Assembly (NCBI RefSeq): GCF_014904065.1
Contig: NZ_JACXJG010000024.1
Location: forward strand, 456 to 7,094
DNA from: Gulosibacter sediminis
GTDB lineage: Bacteria > Actinomycetota > Actinomycetes > Actinomycetales > Microbacteriaceae
DNA: 6,639 bases
Direction: 5' to 3'
Below the pieces are notes generated by a model that did not search any database, had not been told where the DNA came from, and worked only from the letters and a program-made list of their open reading frames with translations. Shown one piece after another: positions 1 through 5,027 of this stretch (its first letter is position 1; each line of letters starts with the position of its first letter). A program made the translations under genes and the position numbers.

Positions 1-54
1 TGCGACGTCGAGCACGATCTGATGCCGCTCCATCCACCTCACGCCCGCGCTCAT
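1..54 (-). CDS. N-terminus of a truncated protein, possibly an ACR3/arsenic-resistance (bile acid:Na+ symporter family) permease
   Basis: Only the first 18 codons lie in the window (MSAGVRWMERHQIVLDVA, read from the ATG at 54-52); the rest runs off the left edge. The W-x-E-R-H-Q start resembles the short cytoplasmic lead-in before the first membrane helix of actinobacterial arsenic-resistance permeases of the bile acid:sodium symporter superfamily. This is recollection of a short motif and cannot be taken as an assignment. An alternative start is the internal ATG at 33-31, which has GAGG just upstream. A perfect palindrome is centred on the first ATG. The gene is transcribed away from the NmrA remnant. 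That it is coding is moderately likely; the family is tentative. Confidence 0.4.
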   Translation of the reverse strand, partial: MSAGVRWMERHQIVLDVA

Positions 55-59
55 ATGAG
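50..59. repeat. 10-bp perfect palindrome over a start codon
   Basis: CTCATATGAG is self-complementary and contains the ATG (54-52) of the leftward partial gene. It could be an operator or chance. It lies next to the direct repeat at 64-78. Confidence 0.3.
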
Positions 60-63
60 TCCA

Positions 64-78
64 ATCTGGCACATCTGG
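64..78. repeat. Direct repeat ATCTGG-CAC-ATCTGG
   Basis: Two identical hexamers with a 9-bp period sit 10 bp upstream of the leftward partial gene's start, where a regulator-binding site would be expected. The copies are exact, but a regulatory role is inference only. Confidence 0.3.
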
Positions 79-177
79 TTCACCCATACACTGCGCTCGT
101 CGTGACGGTCATGATGTTGGTGATCTCGTCGTGAAAGCATGCCCGCAGCTTCGTCGCACCGGCGGCGCCCAGGCCGC

Positions 178-462
178 GTCGGCGGAGCGGAGCGAAACTC
201 GGGAATCGGACACGTTGAGTCGAAGCGTGAAACTGAGAAGCACCTTGCTTCGCTCGGCCTGCACGCCATAGTTATTCGCCCGGTGTGTTTCATGGAGAAC
301 CTCATCGGTATGGGGGCGAAGCGTCGAGATCCCAGGTGACGAAGTGACCGGCTCGCAGATCGCAGCGGCGACGAACAGGCGCGGGCCAGGCACGATGAGC
401 TCGTGCTTGTCGAGGGATGGGGCTTTGTCACCAATCCGCTCGCGGCGGTCGCGCAGGTCTGA
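178..462 (+). pseudogene. NmrA-family NAD(P)-binding protein, multiply disrupted remnant
   Basis: Three pieces of an NmrA/NAD-dependent epimerase-like protein occur in order on the plus strand but not in one frame. Piece 1 (178-315, frame 1) reads VGGAERNSGI, then S-K-x-E-x-E-x-H-L-x-x-L-G-L and I-R-P-V-x-F-M-E-N, the mid-protein signature of this family. It meets a TGA at 337-339. Piece 2 (323-382, frame 2) reads VEIPGDEVTGSQIAAA, matching the family's downstream 'ELAGDELTGSQIAAAL' block. Piece 3 (about 385-462, frame 1) reads ARHDELVLVE and ends at TGA 460-462, like the 'VRYEEL' strand that follows. Intact members carry roughly 60-70 residues between pieces 1 and 2, so there is an internal deletion plus two frame changes. 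The N-terminal Rossmann GxxGxxG part is missing: I saw nothing of it in 55-177. Members usually sense or bind NAD(P) or act as atypical short-chain reductases. This copy cannot make a functional enzyme. Confidence 0.75.
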
Positions 463-679
463 AACTCCACCGCTCTGGTCGCTCGGCCGGACTCTCCCGG
501 CAACGCTTCGCGAACGACTGCTCGCGGACAACGGCGCCGAGGCCGAGGCCGAGGCCGAGGATGAGGACGACAACGGCGACGGCAGTGGCGACGCTCTCGT
601 CCTGCTGCCGGGCGACGACGTGATCTACATCTGGTCGCACGAAGGCAAGCTCCTCGAGCCCACGACGCCCATCCTGTAG
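395..679 (+). CDS. Hypothetical protein or 3' gene remnant with Glu/Asp-rich segment
   Basis: Frame 2 stays open to the TAG at 677-679. From about 500 onward it shows strong G/C third-position bias, so this end looks truly coding. The readable part is RERLLADNG, four Ala-Glu repeats, an Asp/Asn/Gly-rich acidic run, then ALVLLPGDDVIYIWSHEGKL and LEPTTPIL at the C-terminus. The 5' end is uncertain. The ATG at 395 lies inside the NmrA remnant, has no good Shine-Dalgarno, and the residues from 395 to about 480 are Ser/Arg-rich and look non-native. This may be the tail of a gene that lost its front, fused by chance to the NmrA debris. It converges on the YCII gene with only 5 bp between the stops. 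I do not recognise the family. Confidence 0.4.
   Translation: MSSCLSRDGALSPIRSRRSRRSETPPLWSLGRTLPATLRERLLADNGAEAEAEAEDEDDNGDGSGDALVLLPGDDVIYIWSHEGKLLEPTTPIL
536..559 (+). repeat. Tandem hexanucleotide GCCGAG x4
   Basis: Four exact copies of GCCGAG encode (Ala-Glu)4 in the acidic segment of the surrounding ORF. A repeat of this type can gain or lose units by slippage without changing the frame. Confidence 0.85.
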
Positions 680-684
680 CTCGG

Positions 685-1026
685 TCAGTCGACGCGGCGA
701 ATCTGCTGCGGCCAGCCGCAGGCCTCGGCCAGCCTGCCGCCCCAATCGGCGGCCGCAGCGTCGTCCGCGACTTCGATGAGCGTCAAGCCACCGAGGTGCT
801 GCTCCGACTCGGCGAAGAGTCCGTTTGTAATCTTTGCTCCGGCGCCGGTCGGTTCGGCGGTGACCGCCGTATCCACGCGGTCATCGACGCCTGCGGCAAA
901 TATGAGCACCCCGGCCTTCCGCATCTCCTCGACGGCAGCGGCGGCGAGCGGGCCGCGTTCGGCAAACCACTCGAGGCTATGCTCGCCGACCCACTGCTGG
1001 TTGAAGTAAATGATGTACTGCGGCAT
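685..1026 (-). CDS. YCII / DGPF-domain protein (YciI-like, dimeric alpha-beta barrel fold)
   Basis: A 113-residue protein starting MPQYIIYF and ending RRVD at TGA 687-685. The N-terminal strand (residues 3-8), a helix with AxxVEEMRKAGVLIFAAGV, the block NGLFAESEQHLGG (about 68-80, the local version of the family's DGPFAETKEHLGG motif) and the following LTLIEV strand and C-terminal helix cover the whole YCII-related fold at its usual length. These proteins are small cytoplasmic dimers related to muconolactone isomerase-like folds. Most have no known substrate, and some actinobacterial ones neighbour ECF sigma factors, which is not the case here. The reading frame stays open upstream to 1527, but GGAAGG at 1041-1036 fixes the start at 1026. 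It looks intact, unlike its surroundings. Confidence 0.85.
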   Translation of the reverse strand: MPQYIIYFNQQWVGEHSLEWFAERGPLAAAAVEEMRKAGVLIFAAGVDDRVDTAVTAEPTGAGAKITNGLFAESEQHLGGLTLIEVADDAAAADWGGRLAEACGWPQQIRRVD

Positions 1027-1035
1027 CGCGAGTGC

Positions 1036-1041
1036 CCTTCC
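1036..1041 (-). promoter_or_regulatory. Ribosome binding site of the YCII gene
   Basis: GGAAGG on the minus strand, 9 nt before the ATG at 1026-1024. It decides the start within a longer open frame. Confidence 0.65.
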
Positions 1042-1302
1042 AACGTCGGCGTTCAGGGACGCCAGTCCACGGCGCCAGGACGCGGCGTGGTTGTTCGGCG
1101 ACACTACGCCACAGACCCGGAGGTGCCTTGCGCACCCGCAGATCTGCTGCGCGGTCAACCGGTTCGGAAGCCGTCCGCGCGGGGCCGCTGCTGAGCGTGC
1201 GGAGTGACCTCGACGCCGGCAGCGCGCGAGCCGAGGCCAGCGATAGCGTAATCTTACGGGCGTCAAGCACCACCGTGAAGGTGCAATTCGGCGTCTGACC
1301 AG
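1042..1302. other. Stretch without a recognisable gene
   Basis: No complete gene is supported here. On the plus strand, frame 3 from about 1206 to the TGA at 1296-1298 has coding-like third positions and reads ARAEASDSVILRAS, then TTVKVQFGV, perhaps the 3' tail of a lost gene. I do not recognise it. No convincing promoter for the YCII gene was found, although one is expected here. The stretch fits the decayed character of 55-1454. Confidence 0.4.
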
Positions 1303-1454
1303 GTAACGCTTCCCCCTTGCCCCGAGTGCTCGGAGGCCTACACCTATGAGCAGGGAGCGCCGTTGGTGTGCCCGGTGTGCGGGCACGAGTGGACCCCGAC
1401 GCCATGGGTCAGTTTCGGCCGGATGCAGCTGAAGTCGTCGGTGGTGACGAAGGC
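1303..1454 (+). pseudogene. PhnA-type zinc-ribbon protein remnant
   Basis: Frame 1 from 1309 reads LPPCPECSEAYTYEQGAPLV, then CPVCGHEW. This is the N-terminal zinc ribbon of PhnA-family (YjdM-like) proteins, with both C-x2-C knuckles (CPEC, CPVC) intact. No ATG, GTG or TTG stands at the expected place; the codons before LPPCP are GAC CAG GTA ACG. After the ribbon, frame 1 stops resembling PhnA. Frame 3 instead gives DPDAMGQF and DAAEVVGGDEGSVDA, which faintly resembles the family's linker and its 'VVRDANGNVLADGD' strand, suggesting a frameshift near 1391. The conserved KDLKVKGSS core is absent. The remnant runs into the convergent end of the hydrolase gene at 1455. The ribbon identification is good; the frameshifted continuation is tentative. 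Confidence 0.65.
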
Positions 1455-2264
1455 TCAGTCGACGCCTTCGTCGTTGACGTCCGAGCCGTGTTCCCGGGCG
1501 ACGTCCGCGGCGAGTACGGCCGGCCACTCCTGCACATCAGCGGGGCTCGAGGCGACCTGCAGTGTCGCGTTGGGCATGAGCGATACGAGCGCCTCGGCGG
1601 TTGAGACGGGATGCGCCGGGTCGTCGATCCACGCGAGCACCGTCGTCGGCTGGGTCAGCGACGCGAGCTGTTCGGGCGAAGGAAGATCGCTCAGCGCGGC
1701 CCCGCGATACACCGACGGCAGCAGCTGCTCGCTCACGTGCGGCACGCTGTCGGGGTGCCCGACCGAGGCGGGCGGCTGCTCCATCGAGCGGTGCGCCGCG
1801 ATGAGCCGCGCGACGCCGTGCTGCTCGATGAACTTCGCCGCGCGTTCGTACTCGTCGGCCCGCTCGGCCCGGGTCTCCCACGCGGTGGGCGGCAGCAGCA
1901 GCGTGAAGCCGCTGAACCGATCGGGTTCGCGCACCGCGGCGTGCAACAGCGTGCCCGTGCCCATCGACGGGCCAACCCCGTGCACGCGCTCGCCCGGGAA
2001 CCAGTAGTCGAGCAGTCGCAGCAGGTCGTCCGCCAGTGTCGTCCACCGATAGTCGTCGGGCACCGCGCGGCCGGTTGAGTGCCCGTGGCCACGCGCGTCG
2101 TAGCGCAGCAGCTGGGTACCTGAAAGCCCGCGTCCGAGGTCGAGGTCAAGCACTCGGTCGCGCGAACGGCTCGACGTGAGACCGTGCAACTGCACCACCG
2201 GCTGGCCGTCCTCGTCACTGAACGCCCAGGCGAGTCTCGCCCCGGGAACCTCGAATTTGTGCAT
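1455..2264 (-). CDS. Alpha/beta hydrolase
   Basis: A 269-residue cytoplasmic hydrolase of usual length for the fold. Visible landmarks are the oxyanion-hole HG (27-28, VVQLHGLTSS), RYDARGHGHS (54-63) typical of the strand-4/helix-A region, the nucleophile elbow G-P-S-M-G with Ser100, a cap region at about 127-205, and the acid strand VLAWIDDPAHPVS with Asp214 or Asp215. The usual catalytic His after the last strand is not obvious. That position reads LQVASSPADVQEWP, and the only His further on is His259 in the tail. Either the family uses a different residue or activity is altered. The start at 2264 (MHKFEVPGARLAW) is preferred over an in-frame ATG at 2321, which would overlap the divergent gene; AGGGA lies upstream. 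Substrate unknown. It is divergent from the condensation-domain gene and shares its promoter region. Confidence 0.85.
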   Translation of the reverse strand: MHKFEVPGARLAWAFSDEDGQPVVQLHGLTSSRSRDRVLDLDLGRGLSGTQLLRYDARGHGHSTGRAVPDDYRWTTLADDLLRLLDYWFPGERVHGVGPSMGTGTLLHAAVREPDRFSGFTLLLPPTAWETRAERADEYERAAKFIEQHGVARLIAAHRSMEQPPASVGHPDSVPHVSEQLLPSVYRGAALSDLPSPEQLASLTQPTTVLAWIDDPAHPVSTAEALVSLMPNATLQVASSPADVQEWPAVLAADVAREHGSDVNDEGVD

Positions 2265-2298
2265 CTCGCCGCCATCCCTACCCGCGCTGTGTTGCGCA

Positions 2299-2304
2299 TA
2301 TAGT
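2299..2304 (+). promoter_or_regulatory. -10 element of a candidate leaderless promoter for the condensation-domain gene
   Basis: TATAGT followed by exactly 6 nt and then the ATG at 2311. This is the spacing expected when transcription starts at the A of the start codon. No Shine-Dalgarno is present before 2311, which supports a leaderless mRNA. No clear -35 hexamer is seen at 16-18 bp. Confidence 0.5.
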
Positions 2305-2305
2305 A
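2300..2305 (-). promoter_or_regulatory. -10 element of a candidate promoter for the alpha/beta hydrolase
   Basis: Minus-strand TACTAT (TANNNT) would start transcription near 2293, giving a leader of about 30 nt that contains AGGGA before the ATG at 2264. It overlaps the plus-strand -10 almost completely, so the two genes may use one bidirectional element. Confidence 0.35.
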
Positions 2306-2310
2306 GCGCC

Positions 2311-3612
2311 ATGCGTCTCACGCACGTGTCCTACCTCAACCTGCCATTCGGACCGTTGCACAGCTACGAACTTCCGGTGGCGGCGCTGGGACGCGCCCTG
2401 CCCGCATCCTTCGACCAGGCGCGGCACGCCAGCCTCGGCGACCGGGCGGGCTCATGGATGGGCATCACGTTTCGGCTGACCGAGCAGGTCGATCGCAACG
2501 AGCTCGCCGAAGCGTGGCGGGCCGTGGTTGCGACGCATGGCACGCTGCACACCGCGTTCGTCGATGAGGGCACCGGCACGCCAACGCTGCACGAGGTGTC
2601 CTTCGGCCCCGGCACCTGGGTCGAACACGAGATCGCGCCGGGGCAGACGATGAACTCGGCCCTGCAGGGCGTGTTGGATGCGCACTGCCGCCCCCTGTCG
2701 GGGCCATCGCACCGCCTCTGCGTGATCGAAACGGCCGATGGGCCGACGTTCGTCATCGCGTCTGACCACACGCACGTCGACATGTGGTCGATGCTCGTCG
2801 TCGTCCGCGACCTGCTCGACGCGCTCGCGGAAGTGCACTCTGGGCAGCGGCCGACGATCATAGACGCCCCCGCGTTCGCCGAGCACACGCAGGCATTGTG
2901 CGACCGCCCGGCCGCGCCCGCCGAGATTCACGCGCGCTGGCGAGAACTCATCGACGCCGGCAACGGCGGCATGCCGGCCTTCCCGTTGCCGCTCGGCGCG
3001 CCCGCGCCGCAGCCCGAGCGGGTCGTGGTGCGCGACGTGCTCGACCACGACGGCCTCGTCGCGTTCTCAAACACCGCGAGGCAACGCGGGGGCTCGGCGC
3101 TCGCGCTGACCATCTCGGCCATGACGAGCACGACCCGGTCGCTGGCAGGCGTACCGCTGCGCGTGCTGTTCCCCGTGCACAGCCGGTACGAAGAGCGCTG
3201 GCACGATTCGGTCGGCTGGTTCATCACGAACTCGATTCTCGAGTCTGACGACGCCGACCCCGCCGCCTGCTCGGCCGCGATCAAGGAGTCGCTGCGCCTC
3301 GGCTCGCATCCGCTCGAAGAGGTCATGGCGCCCTGGGGCGGCATGCCCGAGGTGCCCGGCATGTTTGCGGTGTCGTGGCTCGACATGCGCCGCCTGCCGG
3401 TGTCGCTCGACCCGCAGGTGCTCGATGCGCAATACATTGGCGCCGGAATTCGCACTGACGGCGTGATGATTTGGTTCATTACCGACCACGCCGGAATTCA
3501 CCTGCGCTGCCGATTCCCCGACACACTCGAAGCCCGACAGAACGTCGGCGCCTGGCTCGACGATCTCGTCGCGCGCATGCGGAGCGCGGCCACGGTGGCG
3601 GTGTCGGCGTAG
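2311..3612 (+). CDS. Stand-alone condensation-domain protein (NRPS C-domain / acyltransferase-like)
   Basis: A 433-residue soluble protein, the length of one isolated NRPS condensation or PapA-type acyltransferase domain, with no adenylation or carrier domain attached. The N-terminal half has the family's substrate-loop features (WMGITFRLT, then ELAEAWRAVVATHGTLHTAF, about 50-85). The active-site block is IASDHTHVDMWS (149-160), which aligns with HHxxxDG and gives Asp152-His153-x3-Asp157-Met158. The second, catalytic His and the Asp remain; the first His is Asp and the Gly is Met. The C-terminal half has HDSVGWFITN (298-307), corresponding to the 'iGxFxN' motif near the latch. Such enzymes join an acyl or aminoacyl donor to an amine or alcohol. 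Donor and acceptor cannot be told here, and no NRPS or PKS gene is in view. The ATG at 2311 is chosen because a -10 lies 6 nt upstream and the long in-frame extension to 2176 lies inside the hydrolase. Confidence 0.8.
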   Translation: MRLTHVSYLNLPFGPLHSYELPVAALGRALPASFDQARHASLGDRAGSWMGITFRLTEQVDRNELAEAWRAVVATHGTLHTAFVDEGTGTPTLHEVSFGPGTWVEHEIAPGQTMNSALQGVLDAHCRPLSGPSHRLCVIETADGPTFVIASDHTHVDMWSMLVVVRDLLDALAEVHSGQRPTIIDAPAFAEHTQALCDRPAAPAEIHARWRELIDAGNGGMPAFPLPLGAPAPQPERVVVRDVLDHDGLVAFSNTARQRGGSALALTISAMTSTTRSLAGVPLRVLFPVHSRYEERWHDSVGWFITNSILESDDADPAACSAAIKESLRLGSHPLEEVMAPWGGMPEVPGMFAVSWLDMRRLPVSLDPQVLDAQYIGAGIRTDGVMIWFITDHAGIHLRCRFPDTLEARQNVGAWLDDLVARMRSAATVAVSA

Positions 3613-3640
3613 CAAGCTGGGAGCGCGTTACCCGCCAACG

Positions 3641-3646
3641 TAGGAT
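3641..3646 (+). promoter_or_regulatory. Candidate -10 of the YrdB/DUF2568 gene
   Basis: TAGGAT between the condensation-domain stop and the YrdB start. It would give a leader of about 31 nt carrying the strong Shine-Dalgarno at 3673-3679. No convincing -35 is seen, so cotranscription from the upstream gene, 71 bp away, is equally possible. Confidence 0.35.
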
Positions 3647-3672
3647 CACCCGACGCGGGAAGACACCCGAGC

Positions 3673-3679
3673 GAGGGGG
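3673..3679 (+). promoter_or_regulatory. Ribosome binding site of the YrdB/DUF2568 gene
   Basis: GAGGGGG, 4 nt before the ATG at 3684. It settles that start. Confidence 0.7.
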
Positions 3680-3683
3680 CGAC

Positions 3684-4027
3684 ATGGGCGACGTCAACGC
3701 GAACGACATCGTGGCGTTCCTCGTCGAGGTGGTCGCCTTTGTGAGCCTTGGCATCTGGGGCTGGCAGCTCGGCTCCGGCGGTCCGCTGTTGCACAAATGG
3801 ATCGGCCTCGTCGCCGTGTTGGTGGTTGCCGTCGCCCTGAGGGCGCTCTTCGTCTCGCCACAATCGGTGTTCGACGTGCCCGCGCTCGAGGTCGTGCTGA
3901 GAATTGTCATTCTCGGCGCCGGGGTGGTCCCCTCGGCATTGTCACGAACCTCGGGTGGGGTATCGCCTTCGGCGTGATCGCCGCGGTGAACACGGCGCTC
4001 GTCTACTTTGGACCGTTCGCGCGGTGA
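3684..4027 (+). pseudogene. YrdB/DUF2568 small membrane protein, frameshifted
   Basis: The frame from ATG 3684 encodes the first three membrane helices of a YrdB (DUF2568) protein: DIVAFLVEVVAFVSLGIWGW (8-27), WIGLVAVLVVAVALRALF (39-56) and VVLRIVILGAGVV (70-82). It then runs into PSALSRTSGG and stops at 3975-3977 (97 aa). The missing fourth helix, LGIVTNLGWGIAFGVIAAVN and then TALVYFGPFAR, is intact one frame back and ends at TGA 4025-4027. Joining frame 3 to frame 2 near 3930 gives 114 residues, the family's normal size. One lost base in GGGG (3921-3924) or CCCC (3929-3932) explains it, which could be a true mutation, a sequencing error or, less likely, slippage at CCCC. Sequence downstream of the break still looks selected, so any mutation is recent. 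Function of the family is unknown. Confidence 0.8.
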
Positions 4028-4118
4028 CGCCATGACCGAGCGGATGCGCCGGGCCGGCCTGGCGGCGCTGGGCCGCCCCGACACCTAACGCGCCGGAGCG
4101 ACCCAACAGCGAGTCGGG

Positions 4119-4916
4119 CTAGGACTCGGGGACGGCCTCGCTCATAGCCGAAATCTGGAACGTCGCGCCGGTGGGGTCGGCGATCGTGGCGATGCGTCCG
4201 AATGGGGAGTCGGTCGGCCCGTCGAGCACCTTGCCGCCGAGTTCCTGCACGCGGGCGATGGCAGCTTCGCTCGCCTCGACGCCGAAGTAGATGCGCCAGC
4301 CAGCTGCATCGGCTGGCATGAACCCAGCTGCGTCGCAGAGGCCCCAGGTCGCGCTGTCGGGAGCGCCGTTCGTTGCGTAGCGGAAGCTGTCGCCCTCCAT
4401 TGGCTCGCCCATCGGCACGAGGTTGGCGCCGAACACCTTCGTGTAGAACTCGCTCGACCGGTCGAACTCGAGGCTCATGTCTTCGAACCACACGGGGGAT
4501 CCCGGGTTGCCGGTGAACTCGTAGCCGTCGATTGTGCCGGCACCCCAGAGTCCGATCGCGGCTCCGGTCGGATCGAGGATCACGGCAAAGCGACCCGCGT
4601 CGCCGGCATCGCCAGGCTCGACCACGACGGTGGCGCCGTGCTCGACCGCGGTCGCGACCCGCGCATCCACGTCGTCAACGGCGAGGTAGACGCCCCACGA
4701 CGAGGGGAGTGGGTCGCCCGCCGGGCAGGTCATGCCGGCGACGTCCATGGCGCCACCGACAAGGGTCTCGCCGCTATAGACCATGTTGTAGTGGCCGAAT
4801 TCCTCACCGGCGTCGTCGAAATGCCAACCGAACAGACCGGTGTAGAACTCCTTGGCGGCGGCCAAATCGGTCGAGCCGAGGTCGAGCCATGTCGAGGTGC
4901 CGAGTGCGCGAGCCAT
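4119..4916 (-). CDS. Two-domain VOC (glyoxalase/bleomycin-resistance fold) protein, Cfp30B-like
   Basis: A 265-residue cytoplasmic protein made of two tandem VOC modules. Module 1 spans about 8-124 (TWLDLGSTDLAAAKEFYTGL, then WGVYLAVDDVDARV, DAGDAGRFAVILDPTGAAIG). Module 2 spans about 140-257 (PVWFEDMSLEFDRSSEFYTK, then WRIYFGVEASEAAI, ending GRIATIADPTGATFQI). Length, order and the repeated 'GRxAxxxDPTGA' endings match the actinobacterial group that includes mycobacterial Cfp30B (Rv0577). VOC proteins bind metals or small molecules and include glyoxalases, dioxygenases and resistance proteins. The first-module metal ligands are not obvious, so catalysis should not be assumed. The start at 4916 is fixed by AGGAGG 4 nt upstream. 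It lies 111 bp downstream of, and co-oriented with, an AraC regulator that may control it. Its stop codon falls in the loop of a weak hairpin (4110-4128). Confidence 0.88.
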   Translation of the reverse strand: MARALGTSTWLDLGSTDLAAAKEFYTGLFGWHFDDAGEEFGHYNMVYSGETLVGGAMDVAGMTCPAGDPLPSSWGVYLAVDDVDARVATAVEHGATVVVEPGDAGDAGRFAVILDPTGAAIGLWGAGTIDGYEFTGNPGSPVWFEDMSLEFDRSSEFYTKVFGANLVPMGEPMEGDSFRYATNGAPDSATWGLCDAAGFMPADAAGWRIYFGVEASEAAIARVQELGGKVLDGPTDSPFGRIATIADPTGATFQISAMSEAVPES

Positions 4917-4920
4917 GATT

Positions 4921-4926
4921 CCTCCT
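4921..4926 (-). promoter_or_regulatory. Ribosome binding site of the VOC gene
   Basis: A perfect AGGAGG on the minus strand, 4 nt from the ATG at 4916. It rules out the longer in-frame reading that extends to 5018. Confidence 0.85.
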
Positions 4927-4966
4927 GTGGGGTGCGACGCGGCGTCGGTGCCGCGCTCTGCTGCCC

Positions 4967-4972
4967 ACTGTA
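4967..4972 (-). promoter_or_regulatory. Candidate -10 of the VOC gene
   Basis: Minus-strand TACAGT with a predicted leader of about 45 nt. The expected -35 zone, around 4990-4995, touches the inverted repeat at 4995-5012. The -35 itself is poor, as expected of an activator-dependent promoter; this is inference. Confidence 0.35.
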
Positions 4973-4994
4973 TGAACGTGGTGCGGGCGAAGTT

Positions 4995-5012
4995 TGTCCA
5001 AAAGTGCGGACA
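4995..5012. promoter_or_regulatory. Inverted repeat TGTCC-N8-GGACA, candidate operator
   Basis: An exact 5-bp dyad with 8-bp spacer lies in the AraC-VOC gap just upstream of the candidate VOC promoter. Its place suggests a regulator-binding site. It lacks a T-tract, so it is not a convincing terminator for the AraC gene. Confidence 0.35.
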
Positions 5013-5027
5013 TCCCACGCCTGGGCA

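Noticed and set aside
428..745. Minus-strand ORF with a hydrophobic run (VATAVAVVVLILGLGLGLG)
   Set aside because: It is the exact antisense of the GCCGAG repeat and acidic segment. Third-position bias favours the plus strand, and the hydrophobic run comes from complementing Asp/Glu/Ala codons.
1027..1527. N-terminal extension of the YCII frame on the minus strand
   Set aside because: The extension is Arg-rich with no family likeness. A Shine-Dalgarno precedes the ATG at 1026 and the YCII domain begins right there.
1363..2007. Long plus-strand ORF opposite the hydrolase
   Set aside because: Ser/Thr/Arg-rich antisense shadow. Only its first part belongs to the PhnA remnant.
2176..2310. Upstream extension of the condensation-domain frame
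   Set aside because: It runs antisense through the hydrolase start, and the -10/ATG geometry at 2299-2311 gives a better start.
4032..4088. 18-codon ORF (MTERMRRAGLAALGRPDT) after the YrdB gene
   Set aside because: No Shine-Dalgarno, no recognisable content, and too short to separate from chance in high-GC DNA.
4110..4128. Hairpin CGAGTC-N7-GACTCG as a terminator between YrdB and VOC
   Set aside because: Only six base pairs, no T-tract on either strand, and the loop contains the VOC stop codon.
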